Origin: Clavelina lepadiformis
Lineage: Eukaryota > Chordata > Ascidiacea > Aplousobranchia > Clavelinidae
Length of the DNA: 64,000 nt
Direction of reading: 5' to 3'
Assembly: GCF_947623445.1 (NCBI RefSeq)
Contig: NC_135244.1
Coordinates: 124,001 to 188,000 of the forward strand
The translations under genes and the position numbers were made by a program. The notes under the pieces are model-generated. The model was not told the DNA's origin. It did not search any database and saw only the letters and a list, made by a program, of their open reading frames with translations. Of this stretch, positions 39,275 through 52,100 are shown one piece after another (position 1 is the stretch's first letter; the number at the start of each line of letters is the position of its first letter).

Positions 39275-41175
39275 TTAATTTGCCGCAGCGGAAGAAATAT
39301 TAAGAGGAGTCGTCGGTGCTGAGTCGTACAGGATTTGGCGGCGCCACGCACTTGGCCCCGATGTTTTGGCAGCAGTCAAAGGAGGGCTAGCACATCTCGG
39401 TGGCTTAGGGGGTTGGAGGCCACCAAATATCTCAAACCCTGGAAACAGAAAGTGTTCGTGCATGAGGAGGGGCTGATTTTGTGCCCGGGACGAGAGACGG
39501 AGAGATTCGGGTCCGAGATACTGTCCCGGAAGGAAGTTGTTATAAATCCCGGAAGTGACGCTCTCGAGTAGGGAAGAAAACCTGTTGAGTAGATCGGAAG
39601 TCCAACTTCCGGGTCCTGAAATTAAAGAATCGCTTGTTACGTCACGATGACTAATAAAGCTGATAAACTGCTTACCATTTGATATGAGCGTTGCTATAAT
39701 GGATGAGGCTGAGAAAACGGAATTGTTGTCAGGTGATGGCGCCACCGAGCACTTTGCACTGGAGGAATCGCGGTTTAGAATCTTAGAATCAAAATGTCGA
39801 GTTTTAACAAAGAGCTTCGCAAAAGATGAGATGAAAATTATTTATTTTTCCTGATAAACGAGAATCAATCAAATTTGCCTCTTCGATCGCTCTGAGGTGG
39901 TCGTCACCGCATTTCTCAAGAATTTTCTCCAGAAATAAAGTTTCTTCGCGCGGGAAAATCCGACGCAGCATTTTAAGGCTGAAACATAGCTCATCAACTT
40001 TAAAATCTTGACCGCAATGATTAACTGGAAAAATCCAGACACTTACTTCGCCTCGGTTAACTTGGAGTCAGTGTAATTTGGCACACTAGACGGCGCGTCA
40101 GAGTCCTGCGATACTTCCGGGGAAAAAACCTTTTCATCGGTTCTCACGTTCGAAGCGCCCTTTTGTGAAGAACACTTTCGAAAGCCGGATAACGTAGAAC
40201 GGTAGTTTGAAACAGCAGGTGGCGCTGTCGATTCGATTCGAGCTCGTTTTTGGCCTGAGATCATGAAATATCATCAAAATAATTTAGAGATAAATTCAAG
40301 AAATATTGTTCTTTGCAAAACATTAACTCGCAGCTGATCTTCACCGTCTATCCATCCGCTTGTGTTGGGGGATTCCCATTTGTCATCCACCGTGCGCTTT
40401 ATACTTTGTGACGTCATTCCGCAAGAAGCTCCGTAAATAAATCTTTGACTTCCATTTTCTTCTTGGGCTTGCTGACGTCGATGAGCGACCTGTGACGTAA
40501 TAATACTTAGCCTAACACTGAGAAAGTGCGATGCAATTGTGATGAAATAAAGGCTGAAAGCAATAGAAAAGGAGAATGATGAAGATAAGAACAAAATCTT
40601 ATCACCCTGAGCGAATTGGAATTTTAGACTTGGAAAGTTTAAGGTCTCCCAGATTCGCGTTTCTCAAAGGTTGGTTTCGACACAAAGTTGTCTCGCACAC
40701 GCAGTGAGCTACAAGCTTCATTCTTATTGGTTTAACGTACTTTCATTAAGGCGTCACAAGACCCAAAGCTAAGAAGCGAAAGTAAAGATTGTGACAAAAA
40801 ATCTGGACTCTATCCCGATACCTCGGGGTATAAAGCACCACAGTCAGTTCATCATCGGTTCTGTTAAACATCGACATCAGCTTAATCTACTTTTTATCAA
40901 CTTAAAAAACTTCTCACTTGGGCGGCCATGATTCTCTGTCGCTCGGCGATCAAATTGCACTTGGGGCAGAAGCATTCCTTCCACCTGCAATACCTCTTGT
41001 GGCCTTTCAGTGCGTTCACTAACCCATGGTTCCTACACCTGGCGCACTTTGGCGTGCGCGGGCATTTCTCGCTTGATCGAAGAATATGCTCCCCCTCCGC
41101 CGTATTTCGAATCTCCGAACTCAGGCGGGAAAACTCTATACAAGCCGATGTGTTTAGCTGGGCTTCGCTATTCAT
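39275..41175 (-). CDS. DMRT transcription factor with DM and DMA domains
   Basis: DNA-binding regulator of the doublesex/mab-3 family. Six exons: 41175-40918, 40489-40345, 40254-40047, 39978-39879, 39781-39676, 39615-39275, giving 385 residues. Exon 1 holds the DM domain, an intertwined zinc module: [20 protein letters not shown], then [15 protein letters not shown] and [10 protein letters not shown], continuing in exon 2 as [11 protein letters not shown]. Exons 4-5 encode the DMA (CUE-like) domain, [20 protein letters not shown] then [12 protein letters not shown], which places it nearest DMRTA (DMRT3/4/5). The exon 4-5 join uses a GC donor (GAG then GCAAAT); it was chosen because it restores the DMA word AIEEILN and the frame. 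The C-terminal exon is Pro/Ser-rich. The start is the first ATG in frame. Which vertebrate paralogue it matches cannot be settled here, so no symbol is given. Confidence 0.9.
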
Positions 41176-43398
41176 GCTCTTCAAGGCGACTTGCCTCAAT
41201 TGAATGAGACTTATGTGGAGACGTCCGCCATAATTATGTATATGTAAGTTGGAACCAGAAAAAATGTATTATGACATCAATAATAATCATTGTTCTGCTA
41301 TGCACTATAATACTATATCATCGCATAATTATGGCTTTTGTGTATAAAGAGTAGGATTTGAATCGTTTGGTTTCCAAGAACACTTTCTCTTTCTAGAAAA
41401 TTGTTTTGTAAAAGCGTTGGTTCAATGAAAAGAACTGGAAGGTAAATAAAATTAATAAATTTCAGAGGGAAACACTTTTGAAATCTTCTTTTGAATTATG
41501 CTGTTGTAGAAATTTTCAAGACGTCTTCGTCATTATGAAGGTTCCGGTCAATATGACGTAATAAGTATGTCATAAATTAACTGTGAACGTGACCTTCTTT
41601 CCAAGGTCAGTTAAAACTCTTACCTTTGTCCTTGATATGTTTTGCAGTATCTAAATTTTACCCTCATTATGACGTTATAAAATCATATTAAAACGTGACA
41701 ATATGAAATAGTTTTCGTTAATTACTTGTTTGTGATGAAACAATTGATTTGTTCTTTGCTCGTTGCATCATACTCAGATTATTTCTGCGTCACTTTACGT
41801 CATAATGACAGTGAAATTAGCTCCAAAGTATCTTCATCGTGACAAGGTCATGTCATTCTCCACTGAAATAAGCTTCAAATCAGTGACGTCAAAATATGAG
41901 CGGAGCCTTCTTTGATATCTGAGAGAAAATTTGGGATCAAACCTAGGACGAGATTGATTGGTCGTTACATTTGCGACCAAGACAAGGGTTTATTGCGTCC
42001 AATTGTGACGGAGCGATTAATATAAGGCTCCGGTTATTTTAACAATGAGCGATTGTCGAGCACAATGGTGGCCGCTAAGCGCAAATACTAATCTCAATGG
42101 AACGGAAATCAAAGAATTTTCACATTAAACGTGATAATTTTATGTAACGAATAAAATAGAAGAACTCAAAAATTTAATTGAAAGACAACAATGGCGATAA
42201 TGTAGCGCATGACGCTTATTGTTACGCCACATTCATTAAATTATGACACATGCGACAAAAAATTGACTTAAGCGCGAGCCATCTGCTGATGACGTATTAA
42301 GTGATAAAAATCTTTCTTCCGAGAAATAAAAAGATTTGTTGTTTAACACGTCACAGGCGTCGTTGATCAAATGGAGCAAACCTTCAAGCGAGCCGGTATT
42401 TCATGGAGCAAGTTTCCCGGGAAATTCAAATCATCTTCTTCAATGAACCATGCTACCTCTGTGATGTAATAAAGCACACAGGTTGCGTAAACGCGAGAGA
42501 AATCTTTTTCTTGAAATAAATTATTTTGGAAACTGACGAAGCTTCACGGATGATCAGACCGGGCCATATTACATCACTTCCGCTGTAGAGACTGGCTACT
42601 TCCGCTTTTGTCAATTTCAGAAAATTTCCAACCACGGAAGGGATTTTCACAAACTTTCATATGACGTCATAAACCCATGAAATAGTAAAAGCTGGCATGG
42701 CTAAATTTTCCTAAACATTTACATCTCCGCAATTGGCTTCACTTCTTTGTTATGACGTCATAATATGCTCCCTGAACTCATTCTTTCAGGGATGAACCGC
42801 AGTATGAAAAGAACAGATGATCGTGAAAATACGGTTTTGACACTCTTCAGTTATGCGCCATGTCATGGAAAAGATCAAAGCACAAATAATATGGCGAATC
42901 TAACTGTGGTTGAGAAACTTATTGGTAAAAACGTTGCAAAAAACATTATGTCAGTAAATCTTCACATTCAGATGCAGATGGTTTTTTATTTCAAAGAAGT
43001 CGTTTAAGCTAGCAATGGACCTATGGCTTAGAACTTATCAGCATAAGCAATTGATGACACGACAGAGTAAGTTAAAGAAGTCTCGCAAGCTAAGCCAAGA
43101 CCACCGTGAATTAACCGTATATTAGCCTCGGCGCAGCAGCGATCCAGCAGAAGATTTATTTTCCATGGCAACCAGTTATATTTTGGCTGCTGATTGTGGA
43201 AGCGACGCAGCTACTGTGATGTCACACCATGTATGACAGTTTCACATGCGTTGCATCTAATCAATTTTTGTTACGTCACAATCGGAAGTATGACTAACGC
43301 AAACAACAGATTGCGGAAATGACGTCGGCGCATGCAGTAAGGGAAGCAGTCAATTGTGCGCGATCAGGTTGCAGTAGCTTTAGCTTTGAAGAGACGGC
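41176..43398. other. Divergent spacer between DMRT and the lectin gene
   Basis: The 2.2 kb between two divergently transcribed genes, AT-rich, with no gene recognised. Short frames at 42453-42650 and 42765-43007 lack domains. TGACGTCA occurs at 41884, 42662 and 42753, with many one-off variants such as ATGACGTTATAA. Probable home of DMRT regulatory DNA, by position only. Confidence 0.4.
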
Positions 43399-46010
43399 AT
43401 GGTGTCGCCGGATTATAGATGCAGCATGGCTGATTCTGAATGGAGTCAGGATGACGTAGAACCCCGCTACGTCACCACCACAAACCCAGGTAGGAGTGTT
43501 TGTAGAGGGCAGTGTTGCATGAAACATATATTCGATTATTGCGTCATAGTTAACTGTAGGCCTATTTGACAACAGGTCGTTCGATGTATGACGTGCCACC
43601 GGACGCGGCTTCAAGAGTGATGTTGAGAGCAGTTGAAGAGGAAAGCGTCAATGTCGAGGTCGCTTCCAAATCGGCAAAGAAAAAAGGTAACTGCTTTGTG
43701 ATGTCATAGTACGTTAAGGAAGTGACCATATTGACCTACAGATGAAGCGATGTCGGGATTTCCCCGGAGGGAGAGGGGTCCGACGCGGTGCTGGGTGAAA
43801 GCTTCCCTCGTGCTTCTCATCCTGCTTGTCCTGGCGCTGGCGGGCGTGCTCGTCTACACAAGTGAGTCCAAGCAGCGATATTCAAAATAACTCGAAGCAG
43901 TAATTTCGGCACTAAGTAAATTTGAATCTTTGTTAAAGTTTGCAGAAAACCCAGCACCACATCACCGCCACCTAGTGGGGGACAGATGAGAAATGGGGAG
44001 GTTCAGACGAGGGAGATCGCAGCTATCAAGGTGGGTTTTGTTTTTGTGTTGGGGACTTCCAAAAATACAAAACGGAGGCAGTGAAGCAACCGATATTGCA
44101 AGTAAAGCGAAAATCAATAACAAAGACAGGCGCGCGTGCTGATATTGTGACGTAACAATAGATCACGTTGTAAGCGACTTCATGACACCGACGCCAAGCC
44201 TGGACCTCAATTGAGAATCCGGAATAATCTTGCATTTATATTAAGCGCTTCATCACACCGTCTGTGTTGTCTGGTTATGACTAGGGTTGGATTATCCGGA
44301 TAGCGGTTAACCGCAGGGTTTTTTTCTATCTGATATCCGGATATAAATCTGCCGGTTAACCGGTTAAAAGAGTATCGTTGCTAATGCGTTTTACACTTTT
44401 TAATAAGTTTGAACATTCTTTGTTACGTAGAGGCTGACTCCCGCTGAGCGCAATTAAACCTTTTTTCACCCTTCTATTGTCTTATACCAGGGGTGGACAA
44501 CCTTTTTGAACCCGAGAGCCGCTTTGGTTGTTAAATTTTTACTGACGAGCCAAGTCATAAGAACTTATGACGTCATAAATAGTTATATCGTTTAATTTTT
44601 CCATATCTGCATTCCTCAATCGAAAAATATCATTAAATTTGAATAATTAACAACTTGTCATGAATGCTGGCCTAAATAAGGAAAAGAAAAAGAGAGAAAC
44701 GTTCATAAACGGTAGTCTTGGTAGCCTATACAATTTCTGTGAAATTTTACGTAAATTCTCGTAAAATGCACGAGTGAAATTTAGTATCACGTCACAAAGA
44801 AAGCATTATGAATGATTGAATGATGCATTGTGCTTTATAAGGAGGGCGTTGCAGAAGCAGTGAACATTAAATTTGCGTGATTTTTCTCGTACTGCGCGTG
44901 TGCGTAGATCTGCAATAAAACTGTGCAATGATTTTACAATCCAATTTTCATGCAAACCTCGTGAAACCGATTGTTTCACTTAGCAGTTATCTATCCGGTT
45001 AACCGGTTAGATAAATTCCAAATATACGGATATATCCGTTATCCGGATAGTAAAAATTATTGATATCCGAACTAACTCCAGTTATGACGCACTCAGCAGT
45101 GGGGTGGTGGGGGATTACCCTCAGATTTATACGAACTTAAATTAAGTTATATCCGCACTCAAGCGCGACCTTGCGTCAAAATATTCCCGCAGCGTTAACG
45201 AAATATTTTAAGACAGAATATTCTTACAAAATAAATGCCAGTGGGCGAGTGGATCCTGCCGTGATTGTGCGAGGCTGTGGCCCTTCTACTCAGCTGCCTG
45301 CTCTCAATGGATTTCTCTTTTGAGATAAAACCAATCAAGTGCATTGTGATGTCATAATTGATAATAACAATTTATGCAGAGAATCTTGAGCGAGCTTTTG
45401 TTGAGAACGAGCAACTCTTCAACGACGAAAAGCGTCACAAAAAGCGGTTTGTTTCCTTTGAAGTATTACGTAATAATCAGAACACTATGAACATGGTTTC
45501 GCACAACAGGTTGCCAGGGAGACGACATACGTATAGGCATGACGTGCTACGGCGTCCATGTAGAAAGTGACGTCATACAGCTGGAGGCGGTTGAGCGATG
45601 TTGGAGAAGAGGAGGAGGACTCGCCTCCGTCAAAGACGAAGGCATCCAGGTCCTTTAACAATCGCTCATTGTTACAGAACAATACCAATTAAATAGCGAC
45701 AAATTCAAGGTTACTGCGACGTCTGGCGTCATAATCCAGACATTTGAACAATAAGCTTCTTTTACAGCGTCGTATTACGTCACATCTCCACAGCGACCAA
45801 CCGTTCTGGATCGACGGTCAAGCAATAAGCGGGGGATTCACCTTTTCTGACAAAGAAAACATCACCGACACCAAGTGGCGAAAGATGACCGGGGATGGAA
45901 AATGTCTCGCCATTGTAATAAACAAAGGGATAAATGACGTCATAATATGGAAGCGGGAGCCATGTTTCACCCAGTTAGGGGGTTACGTGTGCGAGTATGG
46001 GGTAAACTAA
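43399..46010 (+). CDS. Type II membrane C-type lectin-like receptor
   Basis: Seven exons: 43399-43489, 43576-43686, 43742-43861, 43986-44030, 45380-45462, 45518-45649, 45768-46010, giving 274 residues. About 85 cytosolic residues (with YDVPP) lead to a basic stop-transfer patch and one helix, VKASLVLLILLVLALAGVLV. There is no signal peptide, so the C-terminus should be outside. A charged helical stalk (ENLERAFVENEQLFNDEK) follows, then a C-type lectin fold: TCYGVHVES, ERCWRRGGGLASVKDEG, FWIDGQAISGG, GKCLAIV, EPCFTQLGGYVCEYG. Conserved cysteine pairs are present. The EPN/QPD and WND calcium-sugar motifs are not seen, suggesting protein or calcium-independent ligands. A second ATG (43426) is also possible. 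Introns are about 55-120 bp except intron 4, expanded by a transposon. It is convergent with WDR12, 127 bp apart. Confidence 0.85.
44282..45080. mobile_element. 799-bp hAT-like element in lectin intron 4
   Basis: The ends TAGGGTTGGATTATCCGG and (inverted) TGGAGTTAGTTCGGATATC are imperfect inverted repeats, flanked by a perfect 8-bp duplication GTTATGAC (44274-44281, 45081-45088). Both arms are dense in GGTTAACCGG and ATCCGGATA words. A truncated MITE of another family begins inside at 44488 (CAGGGGTGGACAACC); its right tip was not found. Confidence 0.85.
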
Positions 46011-46136
46011 TTTCGACCACTTAAGCTTATGGGGGGGAGGCTAAACTTGGAGAAAATTGCCACCAAGTCACGTGACCAAGACAAAATCTTCCTAAAATAT
46101 TCCTTGTGACATCACTAGAAAGATGTTTTGTGCAAA

Positions 46137-46142
46137 TTTATT
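46137..46142 (-). promoter_or_regulatory. AATAAA overlapping the WDR12 stop codon
   Basis: The minus strand reads GAATAAATT where TAA is the WDR12 stop, so the best poly(A) signal overlaps the end of the coding frame. This would leave a 3' UTR of only a few tens of bases before the convergent lectin gene. Function inferred. Confidence 0.5.
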
Positions 46143-49100
46143 CCAGTTTTTGTTCGATATTTCCGCTGTTTGATGAAAAGAGAAAGATTTTGTTGTCCGC
46201 GCCTCCGCTTGCGATTGTCTGCCAAGTTCAAATAAAAAGTCAAAGTCACGAAGCGAGTCAAAGAATTTCCAAACTCACCTCTGATTGGCTCCAGTCAACG
46301 CACATGACCTTGTCCGTGTGTGACGTGAGATCGTACAGGGGCGTCTTTGGACTAAACAGTAATCATGCGTAGTAAATGGCGCGCAATAGTACAATGCAAT
46401 GCACAATAATGTTGTTTATCCTCGGACCAAGGAAAGTCTTTGCACGACTTAAACCCGGCGATGATTCCTCATCACTCGAGCCCCAGCTACCGAGCTTGCC
46501 TCTGTGCACTTTGTAACATGAAGTGGGGCTAAAACGGTTTCCTAAAACTTGTACTTCTCCAACTGGAGCAGAAAATTAGCCGTTAGTCTGTAAACGTCGC
46601 AATCTATAAAATTTTAAGGTTTGCCAAAGCTTGCTGGCGGCGTGCCCGACGCGATTCAAGCGCCCGTTAAAATCGAACCATTCACCTGCGCGTGTCCCAA
46701 GTTTTTACCACGTTGTCGAGCGACCCACTGACCAGCAGGTGGGGCGAGAGAGGCGACCAGCGTACGGACGTAACCCAACCCTGGTGTGACGTCAGACTGG
46801 ATTTGACGACAGCGCCCTCTGCAGAAAACACTAGGTGTAAGATTAACGACGTCATAGTTTGCTTTGGATGTGAACGCCTCGATCTGGAAGGTTGAATTTG
46901 CTGACTAAGCATTTTAATCTTGAAAATAGTTAGACACGTTTAATTCAACTTGAAACGCGGCCGTTTTATGTTTACTTTGAATAAATTTGGTTTTGCTAAG
47001 CCATGAAGAGATTAAGAACTCCGGCCCCTAACAACAGAGCCGTGTTACTTCAAAGCATATGCTGGCAATTTTCCGCCTGCTGTGGTCAGGTAAGATTCAC
47101 TACATGACGTATAATTACTTGTGCTCCGAATGCAAAGCCAGTGCTTGTACAGTTTATCCACAAACCTTCGCTTCTTGGATCCCACAACCTAATATGGCGA
47201 TCGACGTTTCCCGTGGCAACCATCCGACTCAAATTCGAGTAATCCAACGATGTGATTGCTTTTGATCCTCTCTGTGACGTAACAATGATTATTATGACAT
47301 CAATCGTGAGATATACTCACTGAGTAGGATGAATACCAGGCAGGATAATTCCTCCCCGGTGCGAAGGTCCCAGGTCCTGATTGTGTGGTCCCACGATCCG
47401 CTGCATATCTCGTGTTCGCTCAACCATGACACACCGCTTACTGCCTCCGTGTGGCCACATAATGTCATTTTCGGCGTCTGTTGAAGTTTTGCAAATATTT
47501 TTACCAGGGCTGTAATGACTCGAGTCAATGCTTGAAATGACTTGACTCGAGTCTCGGAAAGTAAGTTGACCAAGTTATTAAATCTTAGTTGTTAATTTAT
47601 TTACCAACTGAATTACAGACATTTGATTTCATTGCGAACGATCGGTTAAAGGTATAGCCAATGATATGACTTGATTTTTTATATTTTAACTTGACTTGAG
47701 ATAATCAGTAATTTCACTTGACTTGAGTCAACTTCCTAAATGACTTAAATTGACTCGAGTCTTAAAACACTGACTTGGTTACAGCACAGATTTTTATTTC
47801 ACTGAAAATTAACGCTATCCGCTATCAACATGCAAATGGGGACCACCCGGTGGTGGCCCACAACTGGCCCACAAGTCACAACTCACCCGGTGGTGGCCCA
47901 CAAGTCACAACTCACCCGGTGGTGGCCCACAAGTCACAACTCACCCGGTGGTATCCCTTCTTCTCAACTTTTTGCCTCTTCCTTGAGCTCAGCTTCTCCA
48001 CCTCCTCGACTTCTTTGGTGCCAGGTTCAAGATCAGGTGAAGTCGTCCATAACTTTATGGAACAATCCCAAGACCCCGACACAAACTGCAAACATTTATG
48101 GTTTGATCGATTGCCATGACGACGCCTTGAAGCATTATTTGACAACAAACCTTCGTGCCACTGCGATTGACGGAGAGACACTCCACACTCTTCGAATGAC
48201 CTTTGCACCGAAACAGACACTTCACTTTCAACAAACTTGGCTCATATTTCCACAAAATGATGTTTTGATCCTGCGACCCACTCAAAAAATATTTCTCATC
48301 ACCTGGAAAAGATGTCTGTGAGTAAGATGTTTATGAGTATCGTGTGTCATAAATCATATAACTGCAAGAGAATGATCGATGATATGAAACAACCTTTACT
48401 GTGCTTTATCCACGCAACATCTTTCACGGGTTCAGAATGTCCGACACTGCTGGATACAAGTTCATCACCTTTCCTGTCCCACACAGTGACGCTGCAGTCA
48501 TATGACCCTGAATGCACAAACCACATTGAAAATTCAGTTGCGTGGGAGTTTGCATCGACTCACACAGATAGGAACGAATCATGAACATGTGGCAAAGTGG
48601 TTTCATAAATTTTGACTTCAACAACTTTCGTCTAGCCCAGGGGTCGGCAACCTGCGGCTCTTTCATCCTTCTGATGCAGCTCTTATTAATTTTATTGCTA
48701 CAGTAGAAACAAACAGAAGAACACTCGCGTCTTTATCTCACTGAGCACATTATAGTAAATGAAAGCATATAATCATTCTGGTTGTGACGTCATAATTAGT
48801 CGATTAACATAAAGGTTGTTTTTAGCAGTCTACTAGCAGCAGTTAGACTAGTTAGAGAGTGCGCATGACAGTTTTGTTACAGAGTGTCGTTTTCGTTTTA
48901 TTGTGAAAATAGTTTTGCGGCTCCCAGTGATTTTTATTTTGTGGAATATCGGTTAAAATGGCTCTTTAAGTGCAAAAGGTTGCCGACCCCTGGTCTAGCC
49001 TGTAGTGTCAGGTCACATTACTTATTTACTTATTACTTTATTCTACTTTTGACTTCGATTTTTGTCTTTACTAGTTGCACTGATTTATTCCTGTAAACAA

Positions 49101-52100
49101 AATATTAGTACTTGGGTTTTGAATCTACTTTCAGAAATACTTTCGTCTTGAGTTTTTATGTGAGGTTGGTGATAATGGGAGGTGACAAAAAATTGTGCCA
49201 TCGAGCAGTTGGCTCCACGGTTCATGAGATTACGATAAAAAAATTTCCTCGTCCATAAAAATCCTGAACCCAAAATTTATACAAAACCTGACGTCTATGA
49301 AAGTTACCATTAGTCGTGACATAACCTCGGCCAGTCGTATCCTACAATGAACAACAGACGACTTCATCGTAACTCACTTTCAAGACTCATCAGCAGAAAA
49401 CATGCATTCAATATACTTTATAGCCTTAGATGGCAAAACAAGAAACACATCTTCACTGAACAACATCAAAGCTTTTTGTCAATTTCATAGAAACAAAGAA
49501 GTTTCTTTCCTGATTTAAAGAACTTGCTAAAAGAATCGAACCTGCCAAGATGAAGTCTTCATCGAGTTGAACCCCACTCATCCAGTCCTTGTGGTCTAAG
49601 CAGAGTTCTAGTTCCGGAGCATTTTCCTTCTCGAAGTATTCAACAAGAAGCACAGATTCCTGCACAAGATAACGAACACAGGTTGAGCCATAATCGATCA
49701 AAGATGGCAAGATACGATATTTGACTCACCACTGATAAACCTTTATCATGGATGTGTTCTAAAAGTGTCGACCTTAATAATTCTCCGGCAACAAGGAAAT
49801 CAAACTCAACCTGACTTTTGTCGGAATCTTCATCGAGTCTCTGATCTCAAGAATATAGAAATGTAAAAAATAAATAACAAAAATGTCGTCGTATTTCCAT
49901 TGTTACCTCCTCCTCCTCCAAGAGCTTGTGGATCACTTCATTCAGATCAGAGCTCGACACACTTCCCAGAACAGAGAAGGGACTTTCCCCAACTTTGTAC
50001 CTAAAATAAATATTTACTTGCAAGTTGCAATGTTCACAAGTTTGCAACATTTTGTATTTAATTGTTTGTAAAAAGTTATGAAATAGGTCAAGGAACAACT
50101 GGTGGCACAGATTATTTCTTGCAGCATAAACAGTTACAAAAATGTAAATTTTGGTGATGATTATTCGATCGTTGTTGATTTTGGCTCAACAAGCTTCATC
50201 AAATAACATTTTATTGATTTGCCAAACACCCAGACAGCAGAGTAGCCTGTGGCTCCTTGCCTACCACCAACACTGGAGGGAGTGCTTGCATCGAGAGTTT
50301 GTACGATACAGCGGACCAAACACGCCGAGAGAGAAAATATTGTTACACCATTGGCCTAAATGTAAAGCCTTTCCAGCATGGTGTCACAAGAAGCATACAA
50401 ATGTCTTTGTGCAAGTAAATGGCTTTCAAATTGCGACGATTGGCTTCATCCATAATAATATCATTATGGCATTATTAATGGCATCCATTAAACCAAGGGA
50501 CAGGCTAGGTCCATTATTGCGGCGATTGGCTTCATCCATTAAACCAAGGGACAGGCTAGGTCCATTATTGCGGCGGAAAATAATTTTTGAGTTTTAATAT
50601 TGGTTAAAAACATAGAACCAAAATTTTCGAAAATTTCTAAATACTAAAAGAATTAACAGAGCTAAGAGAATTAAGGGAATCTAAGATGTCTATGGTATAC
50701 TGCTTTCTTAGTGCTATTCTTGTTAGAGCGTGACCAAACATGATACGATAAATATTAGACACATAGGCCTATATGGCATACAACAAAATATTAAGACCAG
50801 GTTGAAAGAAAATGAGCCAAATACCAAGAAATTGGAGAAATCAAAAGTAGCGAGTCGTTTTATTTACTGCTAAAGAACATCGGAAACTTAAGATAAAAGA
50901 ACATCCAAATCCACAACCGTCAATGAATATTCAACATCTACGTGCAATTAGAAGCATTGCATTTATATACACTGTAACAGTCGACACTTTTCTGTTGCTA
51001 AAACTTTATTATACATCTCTATCTTTTATAGTTTTAAATCAGTTTTTATTCACGCATTGTTATCATGTCCCTTGGTAAATAATCGCACTATCTAAGAATT
51101 AAGCAGTAAAGAATGAATATCACTCTACTTTTTGGCTTCAAATTGCAATTATTTTCTATAATGCACATTTGCGTTTCTTGATACACTTTGACAAATTTTC
51201 AGACAATAAACTTCTGTATCTTTTCTGTTTTCAAGAATTCAATGAAAACAGCAAAATCATTTGCAACGAACGAGTTAAATATCCCGCTTGAAAGCAATCA
51301 CAATATGGAAAGCAAACAACTTTAAAATAACAACAGAATGGCAACTAGCGTAAAAGTTGAAATTGTCATCGGAAAAGTAGCATTCAGATATGCGTCCACA
51401 CACAATTATGACAGAGGTAAGTGAGCTTTTCGACTTGATGTTGGGTGAGATTGGGATCCAAGTGGGTGCATTTAACATGATACCAGCAGTCGCAGTCATC
51501 ACATTCTACCCACCACGTGTGACGCAAAAGATTTTGCAGTGCTGTGAAAAAATCTTGGCATATTGACTACCCCACCAAAGTTGGACCGATGTAGAAAAAG
51601 CGATTAAAAAAACTTGAAAATGAAAGAGCTCCACGAAAATTTAAAGAGAGTTAGAGGAGGAACTGTTGCGCAAGTGAGTGAAAAAGGAGCTGTCTAGCTA
51701 CTAGTAATCGCAAAAAAATAAAAGATTTGTACAGGGACCAATTTCTTGCCTCAATAAAAAATTAGCTTTTTTGAGTACTGTATGGTGTGTTTGTCTTGTT
51801 GAAAAAGAAGGATAAATTTGTAGAAACTTGAAAAGTGGAATATTAACAGAGAAGGGCTTTAAAATGTTGCACACGAAATTTCATTTAGAAATATACAAAA
51901 CTAAAAATTTGATTAGCAATTTTTGGCAAAATTTTGCTTACTAGGTATTTTTGCATATTGGCTAGCCCAGGGGTGGGCAAACTACGGCCCGCGGGCCGCA
52001 TGCGGCCCGCAGAACCATTTTATGCGGCCCGCCGGCACTTGCAGAAACTCCTACTCATCACTTATTTTTTTAATTAAACGGATTACATGACAAAATATTA

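Noticed and set aside
40829..40870. Plus-strand TATA box and initiator (GGTATAAAGC then TCAGTTCATC)
   Set aside because: Lies inside a DMRT intron on the opposite strand, no plus-strand gene follows, and spacing is not right for a clear initiator.
47505..47573. Extension of WDR12 exon 8 upstream into the open frame
   Set aside because: The extra codons come from a MITE with its own target duplication; homology begins exactly at the CAACAG acceptor.
47881..47945. CRISPR-like direct repeats
   Set aside because: 29-bp units are directly adjacent without unique spacers in a eukaryotic intron; simple tandem repeat.
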